DNA from: Persicobacter diffluens
Lineage (GTDB): Bacteria; Bacteroidota; Bacteroidia; Cytophagales; Cyclobacteriaceae
Assembly (NCBI RefSeq): GCF_036244895.1
Contig: NZ_BQKE01000001.1
Coordinates: 186,001-250,000, forward strand
Length of the DNA: 64,000 nucleotides
Reading direction: 5' to 3'
The translations under genes were made by a program, and so were the position numbers. A model generated the notes under the pieces. That model saw nothing but the letters and a program-made list of their open reading frames with translations. It did not search any database and was not told the origin of the DNA. Of this stretch, positions 32,348 through 41,200 are shown one piece after another; the stretch's first letter is position 1; each line of letters begins with the position of its first letter.

Positions 32348-34201
32348 TTAATGGCTAACGTGCAGGCTTCTTGCGCGTTCCAAATTTATGGGATCATTGG
32401 TATTTCGATCTTTTTTTCTGAAAATTTCTTCAATTTCTGCTGCATAAAAATCATGTACCCGTGGTCGGATCATTTTGTAGTTATGATTCAGGAAGCGATT
32501 TTGAATACTCATGGGCTCCATCATCAGGCGGAATCTGTTGGGGGTCCATTTGGCTTCAAAGGCAGTCGCCTTTCTGAAATTGATTAACTCTTCTTCGATG
32601 GTTTTGAGTGTAAAAGGGATGAGTTCTTTATTTCCAATATGTTTTTCCAGGGCTTTTTTTCGAATGTTGGCCACATTTGGAACTACTAAAGCCAGGGTAT
32701 AGGGTGATTGGTTATTGAACAGGCAAACGGCATCAATACAGCTGCAAAATTCTTCGATATCGGCCTCCACCATTTCCGGAGGAAATTTCTCTCCATCAGA
32801 GGAAATTAGCAGGCTTTTGATGCGCCCCAGGACATAGAGGTAACCCTCGCTGTCAATTTTACCAATGTCTCCGGTATGTAGCCATTTGTCTCTGATCAGG
32901 AGGTTCGTAGCTTCCGTATTTTTGAAATACCCTCTGGTCACATTTGTGCCTTTTACCACAATCTCTCCTGTTTTTTCCAGGGGTAATCGCTCTCCCTTTT
33001 CATCCCGAATTTCCACTTCTACCATGGAAAGCGGCATGCCTACGGAACCTACTTTTTGATATTGTTCATTATTGGTAGAAACTACCGGGCTGGCTTCGGT
33101 AAGTCCATAGCCCTGATAAACTGGAAGCCCGAGGGCATTGAAATAGAAAATGACATTGCGATCCAAATAGGCTCCCCCGGTTACCATAAATTTTAGGTTA
33201 GGGAATAGTTTATCTTTGAGCTTATTGAGGACGGCGTGTGTCATGAAAAAGGCACTCAGTCGTTTTACATATCCTAATTCATCTCCGCTTCTGGCTTTTT
33301 GATAAGCCAGGGCCAAAGCATTGCGGTAATCTTTTTCTACTTCCTCTCCTAGTGAGCGAACCGCTCTTTCTACATACAAGCGAAGACTTTTAATCAGGGC
33401 CGGAACCAGGAGCAGGAAGTCGGGCTGGAAGGACTGCAGGATTTCGGGAATCATCCGGAGAATTTCCATCATGGATTTTCCCTGTGGAGGAAAGCCAATA
33501 CTTCCTCCCTGAATGATGACGCTATACAAACCTACGGTATGTGCAAAGGCATGATCCAGCGGAAGCAGCATGAAAGTGCGTGCCTCCGGGGGAATAGGGA
33601 TTCTTTTTTTGATTTGGAGGACATTGGTTCGCAGATTCTCATGGCTAAGTAGAACAGCCCTAGGGTCTGCGCTGGTACCCGAAGTAAAGATAATGGTCGC
33701 CAGCTCCGTAGTCGGGATAAGGGGCACCTGATCACCAAAATCTAATAACTCCTGCAGGGGTGTTATTTGCGGGTGTTCGAAGCGCTGATTTTTGCGGTTA
33801 TACCACAAATGTAAATTTTCAGGCAAAGCAGGCAGGTGCGGCAGTATTTGTTCCACCAGATGTTCTTCCAATACCAGATGTTGACATTCCGCATGTTTGA
33901 TTTGCCAAATCAGGGTATTGATTTCCGTTTTGAGATTCATGGGTACCGCCACTCCCCCGGCATACCAAATGCTGATTTCCGTAATGACCCACAGCGGGGA
34001 GGAGTCGAGCCAAAGGGCGACTTTCTCTCCACGGTTTAGTCCTAAGTTTTTCCATCCATTGGCATAGCCATGCACATGCTGACTGGTTTCCTGATAGGTA
34101 ATGGGGCTGAAAACTCCCTCCTGCCATTGCCAGAAAAGCGGTTGTGGTCCAAATGCATGTACGGCTTTCTCGAAAAGATCCAATAGACTGTTTTTATCCA
34201 T
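32348..34201 (-). CDS. AMP-dependent acyl-CoA synthetase (long-chain fatty acid type)
   Basis: 617 residues from the ATG at 34201; the frame extends five codons to a TTG at 34216 but ATG is preferred. ANL superfamily: P-loop FTSGTSADPRAVLLSH (the usual TGxPKG is changed to ADPRA), GYGLTEASPVVS, the TGDIG aspartate, GRIKSLLISSDGEKFPP hinge, and a C-terminal lysine candidate in HNYKMIRPRV. It probably activates fatty acids to acyl-CoA through an acyl adenylate. The lysine-to-arginine change in the P-loop is tolerated in some ANL enzymes but is worth noting. Single gene, divergent from yicC. Confidence 0.85.
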   Translation of the reverse strand: MDKNSLLDLFEKAVHAFGPQPLFWQWQEGVFSPITYQETSQHVHGYANGWKNLGLNRGEKVALWLDSSPLWVITEISIWYAGGVAVPMNLKTEINTLIWQIKHAECQHLVLEEHLVEQILPHLPALPENLHLWYNRKNQRFEHPQITPLQELLDFGDQVPLIPTTELATIIFTSGTSADPRAVLLSHENLRTNVLQIKKRIPIPPEARTFMLLPLDHAFAHTVGLYSVIIQGGSIGFPPQGKSMMEILRMIPEILQSFQPDFLLLVPALIKSLRLYVERAVRSLGEEVEKDYRNALALAYQKARSGDELGYVKRLSAFFMTHAVLNKLKDKLFPNLKFMVTGGAYLDRNVIFYFNALGLPVYQGYGLTEASPVVSTNNEQYQKVGSVGMPLSMVEVEIRDEKGERLPLEKTGEIVVKGTNVTRGYFKNTEATNLLIRDKWLHTGDIGKIDSEGYLYVLGRIKSLLISSDGEKFPPEMVEADIEEFCSCIDAVCLFNNQSPYTLALVVPNVANIRKKALEKHIGNKELIPFTLKTIEEELINFRKATAFEAKWTPNRFRLMMEPMSIQNRFLNHNYKMIRPRVHDFYAAEIEEIFRKKDRNTNDPINLERARSLHVSH

Positions 34202-34325
34202 GGGGGATAGGGTCAAATCGTCGACTTTTTACCAATTAAACGAAAATTTGAATTTCGGTCAACGAAGGAAATAAATGAAATATTGTATGTTTTTTTTACA
34301 TTAGTATTTAAATAAAGAAAAGGCT

Positions 34326-35210
34326 ATGATAAAATCCATGACAGGTTACGGTTCTGCCAATTTGGATACGGAATCCATCAGTATTCAGGTAGAAGTCAGA
34401 ACTTTGAATTCTAAGTTCTTAGATACTAACTTAAAATTACCCAGAACCTTCAGCGATCGGGAGATCGAGATTAGAAATACCATTGGGGACTGTCTGGAAA
34501 GAGGGAAAGTTGCGGTCAATATTGAATTTAATCGCAAAGATGATACTACTCCAAAGGTGCAGGTGAATGAAGGGCTTTTTCAGAATTATTATGCCGCTCT
34601 GAAAGCTTTGGCGGAAAATACAGGCGCCAGTGAACAGGAATTGTTTAAGTTGGTATTGCAGATGCCGGAAGTTTTGGTGAATGAGCGGGAAGAGCTGGGT
34701 AGTGAAGCGGATTGGAAATTACTTCATTCGGCTTTAAATGCCGCGCTAAAAGATTGTGATGCCTTCCGCCTAAAGGAAGGAGCGGTATTGGCTGAAAAGC
34801 TGGTGAGCTATATTGACGTCATTGATGGATGTTTGCAAAAAGTTCCTCAATTTGAAGAAGAGCGCGTGGAGACGGTGAAAAACCGCCTGCGTCAAAATTT
34901 GGAGGACTTGCAGCAAAAAGAAGATTACGATCAGAATCGTTTTGAGCAGGAGATCATATTCTATCTGGAGAAATATGACATTAATGAGGAGAAAGTGCGT
35001 CTGGCGAATCACCTGAAATATTTTAAAGAGGTAATATTAAAACCTACGCAGGCTTCTAACGGAAAAAAACTGGGTTTTATTTCCCAGGAGATTGGCCGGG
35101 AAATCAATACGCTTGGATCAAAAGCCAACCATGCCGCCATTCAGCGCCTGGTGGTACAAATGAAAGAAGAGTTGGAAAAAATTAAGGAGCAATCCCTGAA
35201 TATCCTTTAA
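34326..35210 (+). CDS. yicC: YicC/YloC family endoribonuclease
   Basis: 294 residues, the usual length. N terminus MIKSMTGYGSAN is diagnostic, and the C-terminal domain (about 210-294) has the family segment LKYFKEVILKPTQASNGKKLGFISQEIGREINTLGSKAN. In other bacteria the protein is an endoribonuclease affecting small-RNA turnover and stationary-phase survival. Here it is a single gene between acyl-CoA synthetase (divergent) and a TonB gene (convergent), with its own terminator. Confidence 0.93.
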   Translation: MIKSMTGYGSANLDTESISIQVEVRTLNSKFLDTNLKLPRTFSDREIEIRNTIGDCLERGKVAVNIEFNRKDDTTPKVQVNEGLFQNYYAALKALAENTGASEQELFKLVLQMPEVLVNEREELGSEADWKLLHSALNAALKDCDAFRLKEGAVLAEKLVSYIDVIDGCLQKVPQFEEERVETVKNRLRQNLEDLQQKEDYDQNRFEQEIIFYLEKYDINEEKVRLANHLKYFKEVILKPTQASNGKKLGFISQEIGREINTLGSKANHAAIQRLVVQMKEELEKIKEQSLNIL

Positions 35211-35237
35211 AGGATTACAAATGATTGTACAATGAAT

Positions 35238-35267
35238 AAGGCCAGCCCGTAGTGAGCTGGCCTTTTT
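35238..35267. terminator. Intrinsic terminator, yicC/tonB
   Basis: Nine-base stem AAGGCCAGC (35238-35246) with GCTGGCCTT (35256-35264) then TTT; 9-nt loop. Confidence 0.88.
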
Positions 35268-35308
35268 GGTAGGTATAGTATGGGAAAAATATATCCTACT
35301 ACTATGGT

Positions 35309-35983
35309 TTAATTCAATTTGAAGGTGATTGGTAACACCATTCTGACGCGCACGGCTCTGCCCCGCTGTTTTCCAGGATTCCATTTTGGGGAATTGGCCA
35401 ATACACGCTTCGCTTCTTCATCACATCCGGCCCCAATGCCTTTCATGATTTCTACATTGGAAATGGAACCGTCGCGGTCTACTACGAACTGCACAAAAAC
35501 TTTTCCTGAAATGCCTTGCCTTTTGGCTTGGCTGGGATAGTTCATGTTCTTGCTTACATATTTATAAAAAGCAGAAATTCCTCCGGGGAAAGCAGGTTGT
35601 TTTTCAGCAAAGACAACGATTTCTTCAGGATCTTCTTCTATTGGAGCGTCTGTAAATATTACATCTTCAATCTTATCGGTTTCGGTTACCTCGATATCGA
35701 TGTCAATATCATCGGGATCAAGGATATCCTCCGTATCCGGAATTTCAATAATCACGGGATTAACCACTCTGGGTGGTTTGGGGGGCTCAATTCTACTGGC
35801 CGGGATTTCGACGATTTCGATATCATCTCCATCTATGGGGATGCCGGTAATATCAATTTTATCCTCATAAACCCGCCAATTAAAAGCAGCAATACTGAAA
35901 GCTAAAGAGAGGCAAAGGCCGATGGTAAAAAATAAGGATCTTCTCTTTTTTAGATCTTTTCCGGGGTCTTTCTTGAGTTCCAT
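35309..35983 (-). CDS. TonB-family energy transducer (paralogue 1)
   Basis: 224 residues: short cytosolic N terminus, one membrane helix (about 17-35, SLFFTIGLCLSLAFSIAAFNW), an acidic/proline periplasmic linker (PPKPPRVVNPVIIEIPDTED), and a C-terminal TonB domain (about 130-224) with the conserved YPSQAKRQGISGKVFVQFVV and ASPKW-like NSPKWNPGKQRGRAVRVRMVLPITF. It would couple the proton gradient to TonB-dependent receptors; its ExbB/ExbD partners are not in the window. A second TonB of the same length lies 526 bp upstream on the same strand, separated by repeat copy F. Confidence 0.88.
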   Translation of the reverse strand: MELKKDPGKDLKKRRSLFFTIGLCLSLAFSIAAFNWRVYEDKIDITGIPIDGDDIEIVEIPASRIEPPKPPRVVNPVIIEIPDTEDILDPDDIDIDIEVTETDKIEDVIFTDAPIEEDPEEIVVFAEKQPAFPGGISAFYKYVSKNMNYPSQAKRQGISGKVFVQFVVDRDGSISNVEIMKGIGAGCDEEAKRVLANSPKWNPGKQRGRAVRVRMVLPITFKLN

Positions 35984-36200
35984 AAGCTAAAATGTTAGAA
36001 GTACTACATTAGAATCGGCCAATTCTTTTGCTTTATTATACTACAAAAACGTTGCCACAAAATTATTTTTGGTAAAAAATAACGTTTAAAAAATATAAAA
36101 AGGAGAAGCTATGGTTCTTGAGTGGTTTATTTTGTTGTTGATGGTTTGGGGGTAATTTGCTGTGGTGTAGTTTGTTGTGACTCGTTTGAGGAATTATATT

Positions 36201-36411
36201 TTAACCTTAAATTTTCAATGATAGATTCAGTAAATACCATTAATCAACTTATTGCCATTTCGATTTTGTTTTTTAAATAACCCAAATTGGGGTAAGCTTG
36301 CTTTCTCCTCATTCATCTGCTTCGTTGGGATAAATTTGAAATGGGAGAAGTTACTTCATTTTTTCCGCCTTACAACTAAACGAGGATTTAAGCATGAATT
36401 ATCCGGCTTAA
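36201..36411 (+). repeat. Interspersed ~220-bp repeat, copy F
   Basis: Left end TTAACC then diverged, right end GAATTATCCGGCTTAA. Core CTTTCTCCTCATTCAT intact, palindrome CCCAAATTGGGG, outer hairpin partly paired. It is followed by an extra copy of the terminal repeat, GAATAATCCGACTTAA (36416-36431), and a weaker one near 36440-36455. Lies between the two TonB genes. Confidence 0.85.
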
Positions 36412-36456
36412 GCCAGAATAATCCGACTTAAGCCTTCGTAATTTGGATTTAAGCAT

Positions 36457-36491
36457 AAAAAAAAGGACTACATTGCTGCAGTCCTTTTTTT
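36457..36491 (-). terminator. Intrinsic terminator of TonB paralogue 2
   Basis: AAAAAAGGACT paired with AGTCCTTTTTT around a 10-nt loop, directly after the terminal-repeat remnants of copy F. Confidence 0.88.
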
Positions 36492-36509
36492 AATTTCTTT
36501 TTTAGGGAA

Positions 36510-37184
36510 TTATCCCAATTTGAAGGTGATCGGAAGGATCATACGTACTTTTACAGCACGTCCACGTTGCTTACCAGCTTTCCATTTTGGAGAGCTTTCA
36601 ATTACACGCTTAGCTTCCTCATCACAACCAGCACCAATACCTTTAATAACTTGTACTTCGCTGATTTTACCATCTTTACCTACTACGAACTGTACGAATA
36701 CCTTTCCTTCGATACCCATACGACGGGCTTGAGATGGATACTTCAAGTTTTTACCAATGTATTTGTAGAACGCTGGCATTCCTCCCGGGAATTCTGGCTG
36801 ATCCTCTACAATAGTAAATACTTCTTCTACTTCTTCTTCCTCCGGTGCTTCCTCGAATACTACTTCTTCGATTACGGCATCTTCGGTAACATCCACGTCC
36901 AAATCAACGTCGATATCCTCGTCAATCACTTCCTCATCCGGTACCTCTACAATAACAGGTGCCTGGATTTTTGGTGGTGGTGGAGGGGGCTGTTGAGTCT
37001 GGGGTACCTCGGTCACTTCTTCGAAATCTACTTCAGCAACGGCAGCGTCGGCGATTTTTACATCGTCGTACGACTTCCACTCAAAAGCAAGGATTACAAG
37101 ACCTAAGGAAATACACAGACCAATATTAAAGAACAGCCCTGATTTTTTGGTAAGATCCTTACCAGGGTTCTTTTTAATCTCCAT
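36510..37184 (-). CDS. TonB-family energy transducer (paralogue 2)
   Basis: 224 residues, same length and layout as the downstream paralogue: MEIKKNPGKDLTKKSGLFF start, membrane helix about 17-36, a proline-rich then highly acidic linker (QQPPPPPPKIQAPVIVEVP, then many Asp/Glu), and a TonB C-terminal domain with YPSQARRMGIEGKVFVQFVV and SSPKWKAGKQRGRAVKVRMI. The two arose by tandem duplication; the C-terminal domains are much closer than the linkers. It is upstream of, and probably transcribed separately from, paralogue 1 because of its own terminator. Confidence 0.9.
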   Translation of the reverse strand: MEIKKNPGKDLTKKSGLFFNIGLCISLGLVILAFEWKSYDDVKIADAAVAEVDFEEVTEVPQTQQPPPPPPKIQAPVIVEVPDEEVIDEDIDVDLDVDVTEDAVIEEVVFEEAPEEEEVEEVFTIVEDQPEFPGGMPAFYKYIGKNLKYPSQARRMGIEGKVFVQFVVGKDGKISEVQVIKGIGAGCDEEAKRVIESSPKWKAGKQRGRAVKVRMILPITFKLG

Positions 37185-37276
37185 ATCAGCTTCCTTTTTA
37201 ATTAGTCAAAGGGATGTATAAGAAAAGTTGTTGTCGTCCCTCAAACTTATTAAAAATTTCGCGAAACAAAAAGACC

Positions 37277-37645
37277 TCACCACTTATAGACGAAAAAAAA
37301 TACAATCAACCCAATAAATGCGCCTATCATATCTGCCACTAAATCCATCCATTCGAAATGTCGGCTGGTGAAACTCCCTTGTAAAACTTCAATCAACAGT
37401 CCGAAAACGAAACACAGGCTAATGGTCCAATGGTAGGGAAAGCGTTTCATGTGTTCAACGCTGTACTGCTTACAGGAGCCTATTGTCAGTAATAGGGCCA
37501 ATATTCCGAAAACACCAGCATGGGCCAATTTATCGAAAGGGATATACCAGTTGATTCCTGAAGGTAAGGAAGAGGCTGGCAATAGGGTAAGAAAAAGGAT
37601 GATGATCACCCAGATGATGGTGAACAGTTGGTAACGAAGGATCAT
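37277..37645 (-). CDS. VanZ-family membrane protein
   Basis: 122 residues from the ATG at 37645 (a TTG at 37669 would extend it into the preceding terminator). Four membrane helices: LFTIIWVIIILFLTLLP, HAGVFGILALLLTIG, WTISLCFVFGLLIEVLQG and LVADMIGAFIGLIVFFF. FDKLAHAGVFG and the final DLVADMIGA are VanZ-like signatures. Function is not established for this family outside teicoplanin-resistance clusters. Position next to gcvH and sprA is conserved in Bacteroidota. Confidence 0.85.
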   Translation of the reverse strand: MILRYQLFTIIWVIIILFLTLLPASSLPSGINWYIPFDKLAHAGVFGILALLLTIGSCKQYSVEHMKRFPYHWTISLCFVFGLLIEVLQGSFTSRHFEWMDLVADMIGAFIGLIVFFFVYKW

Positions 37646-37655
37646 AACGGAAAGG

Positions 37656-37693
37656 TAAAAAAAAATCAAAGAAGTATCCTCCTTTGATTTTTT
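37656..37693 (-). terminator. Intrinsic terminator of gcvH
   Basis: AAAAATCAAAG (37661-37671) with CTTTGATTTTT (37682-37692), 10-nt loop, T-rich on both strands. It separates gcvH from vanZ. Confidence 0.88.
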
Positions 37694-37714
37694 AAGCCAA
37701 GATTAAATTTAATG

Positions 37715-38092
37715 TTAGCCAATAAGTTCTTCGTACGCCTCTGCAGAAAGTAATGTTTCTACTTCTGCAGGATTGTTCATTTCAATTTTGATCATCCAAC
37801 CTTCCCCATAGGCATCAGCGTTTACCTTTTCAGGCTCGCTTTCCAGGGATTCGTTGAATTCCACAATAGTTCCGCTAATGGGCATAAACAGGTCAGAAAC
37901 GGTTTTTACCGCTTCTACTGTTCCGAATACCTCACCAGCTTCAATTTCTTCGTCTACCGTTTCTACTTCTACATAAACGATATCTCCCAGCTCTTTTTGA
38001 GCAAAATCAGTGACGCCCACGATAGCGGTATTTCCTTCAATACGGATCCACTCGTGATCTTTAGTATACTTTAATTCTGCAGGGATATTCAT
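37715..38092 (-). CDS. gcvH: Glycine cleavage system H protein
   Basis: 125 residues, normal length. A lipoyl-carrying protein that shuttles the aminomethyl group between P, T and L proteins. The start MNIPAELKYTKDHEWIRIEG and VGVTDFAQKELGDIVYVE are diagnostic, and the lipoylated lysine is in VEAVKTVSDLFMPISG (near residue 63). The other glycine cleavage genes are not in the window; gcvH sits with sprA as in many Bacteroidota. Confidence 0.97.
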   Translation of the reverse strand: MNIPAELKYTKDHEWIRIEGNTAIVGVTDFAQKELGDIVYVEVETVDEEIEAGEVFGTVEAVKTVSDLFMPISGTIVEFNESLESEPEKVNADAYGEGWMIKIEMNNPAEVETLLSAEAYEELIG

Positions 38093-38231
38093 GGTTTTAA
38101 AAAATTAAAATGGGTCAAACTGTTGTGTGGCAAATATTGAATTATTTTTTCTAAAAACCATGGGAATTAGAGGGCAGTATGGAATTTAGAAATATTCAGA
38201 AGATGGCCTCAGAAGATTCTATCTTCTGCAA

Positions 38232-38268
38232 ACAAAAACGCCCAAAACCATTGGAAGTTTTGGGCGCT
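38232..38268 (-). terminator. Intrinsic terminator of sprA
   Basis: Perfect 10-bp stem CGCCCAAAAC (38239-38248) with GTTTTGGGCG (38257-38266), 8-nt loop, then GTTTTTG on the minus strand. Confidence 0.9.
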
Positions 38269-38275
38269 TAAGAAA

Positions 38276-41200
38276 TTAATTTGAGAAATTGAACCTTACC
38301 TGAACCCCGAAGTTGGTGGCTGTTCTGAGGTAGGAGGTGGAGATTTTGGGCTCATTTACCGTTCGCTCATAATAGGCTTGAATATTCAGTCGGTTATTTA
38401 CCACGTAGGCGACCGTAGGCCTGATCTGGTAATTGACATTACCGTTGGTAATGGTGCTGACATCATCCAGCTTTCTTTGCAGGGTTTCGGTATCCCGAAT
38501 CACAAAGTTGAGGCGGAAGGTCAGGTCATTGTCCAGAACGACGGTCCGTCCTTTCCATCGGAATGGCATTTTCATTCCTCCTTTGGTATATCCAATGTCA
38601 AAGGACCAGTCTTTATTTCTCATCTCGGTCATCTGAATATTGGAGATGTTCAGGGCGAGGTTCCTCTCCCATCGGTATTCTATCTTGGCACTTACCTTGG
38701 ATTTTGTTCTGACATTTAAACCAATCAGCGGAGAAAATTGCTCCGACATCACGATTTGATCCAGGACATATACCGGTGTATAGAAGCCAGTTTCCTCGTT
38801 TATTTTAGTGGCCAAGGGGTAATTCTCAATGTCATTGGATAATTCCAGATTATCGGTGTACTCCAGTGAATTGGTATAGCTGTTGACGCTGTAAGTTGAA
38901 TTATAGGCGTGAGTAATATTCACCGAACTGAAAATGTCTTTTAGCGCCGGGATATTACGCAATCCGGAATAGTCCAGACGCCAGTTTGGAATCGGGATTT
39001 TCGGGAATGGGCTTAATTTAGCTTCTTCCGCTGATTTTCCGGTATAGGCCGCTATAAAGGCCGGAATTAATACATCCTGAGAATTGATGTTATACTCTCC
39101 TCCATTGGGGTTAAGTGCATCCAACCGGTCCTTAATGATGGCGCGATAGCTTTCAAAATCCCGGAAAGCCTTATCCACCAAATCAGTATCAAAACTGGAG
39201 AAGGTGGTTGGCAGCATGAAATAGGAGATGGAATAGCTACCATTTCTTGCCGGCGTATTGGATTCAAAGGAATTACTGATGGTGTCATAACGGAAGAGTT
39301 CCTGATAGAAGGAGTTCTTCGTTTTGGTCATACTCAGTCGGATTTTCAAATCCTTAATCGGTTCCAGGTTGGCATTCAGGTTCATATTGATCATCTGGTT
39401 CTGACTGAATTGCTGGGTCAGGTTACCATTTTGAATCAATAGATCCTGATCCGCCAGCTGATTCCGAATGCCTGCATCCTGACTACCCAGAATAAAGGGC
39501 CAGCCCGGTGCGTTATTGTCAAAGTTTTGCCCGAAGAGGTTCGGGGTTGGCTCAAAGCCCGGCAAAGAAGTTCCGTCCGTATAGCTAATGGTGGCGTTCA
39601 CGTCCCGAACCATCATTAACAACCTTAGCATGCCCTTAAGCCCTTTCATTTCAGCTGGGGCTTTAATAGTATCTGCCTCTATCTTTCTGGTGGTGGATCT
39701 GGAGGAGGATCGCCGTTTTCGTTTAGGTTTATTAATGTCCCGCAGGAATTTATTTTTATTGTAGAGTTTGACCAGGTCAATTTTACCGGTACCTCCGTAT
39801 TGACGGTAGTTTTGGATCGTATTGGCGAAATCAAATTCCTCCTCAATGTTCACCGGGCCGGCCGTCCAGGTATAGTTCACCGAATAGTTCAGGTCGGCAT
39901 TTAAGAAGTCCGTCAATGGAATTTTATCCAAAGGTAATCGGTAATCAGCCCGGATATTCTGATCAAAAGTTTTCAAACGGCCCAGCCTCATCAGATTGGC
40001 TCGAATGGAATCTCTGGCAGCCTGGGTATTGATGTCGCCTTCGGGTTCATCAATGGTTGCAAATGCTCTGGCATTATATGTAAGCGAGAGGTTTTGCGTT
40101 AATGCCCAGCGAATATTGTAATAGCGGTTAAAATTGAAGTATTTCTCATAGGTCGGTTCAATGCCTACCGTGGTTAAATCTTCATTGAAAAGCTGGTTTC
40201 TGATAAAGCTTCGGTCCAGGTCTCCCCTCACACTAATGGAAGAGGGCCATAGGGCTAAATTGAAATCTTTGATCAAACGCAACCAGTCTGATTTTAATCC
40301 TTTACTGTTTTTAAATGGCTCCAATATGAAGGGGTTGGCGTTATAGTTATAGGCCAGCCCTACTTTATGGTTAAAGTTGATATAATCTGCCAGGTTGATA
40401 TTCGTCCGGGTAATTTCACTATAGGCATAAGAGAAAGCCCAGTTTTCAATATCATAAATGTGTGGGATAGCATCCTCTTTCACTTTTACTTTCCGGACAT
40501 TGTTAAAACTAATCGCCCTCCGGTAAGTATTATCTTCCACTAATTTGCGATATGCATCCCTTTCGGCCTGGGTGTCAAAGGACTCCAGTGAGGCCTCCAG
40601 CGGAATGTCGGGATCCAGCGGATCCCACTTTGGCGTAATTTTGTTATGTTCGTAAGAAACGTACATCGGAATACGCAGTCCGAAACGGTCCAGCCCGAAT
40701 TTATCTAAATTGACATTAGCGGCAATATCATAGTTCAGGGAAGACTCCCTGGTTCGTGCGGAAATATTATCCTGAATACCTCCAAAGCCGGAAGAGATAT
40801 AGCTACTGCTACCTGAAAGTACCCCTAAATCCGCCAGTTTGGTATTGAATCGGACATTTCCGGCCCAACCATTTTCACTGTCGAAATCCGTTGCACGTAA
40901 TTCATTAAACCAAACGGTGATATCCTTGCTTTGCTTGTCGAAGGTATCCGGATTTCGAGCACCGAGCATAATTGTTTGAACGGTACTTAATTCCGGCCGA
41001 CCCACAATCGTGATTTTATACCGTCCCACCTGCTGCGAATAAGGCAAAGCCTGCTCAAAGCCTTCCCTGTTTCTCCGAGATTTAATAGCATAAAGGTCAT
41101 TTAAGGCAATGTCCAGGTTGTTTTCTGCAGGCCAGATTTCCTCAGAGGTATTGGAACCTTCCGGTGTTATTTTAAGAGGCCATTCAATTTCGTAGAAGTT

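Noticed and set aside
36567..37106. 179-residue open frame antisense to TonB paralogue 2
   Set aside because: A shadow of the acidic linker (Asp/Glu codons read backwards give Tyr, Phe and Leu); TonB is clear.
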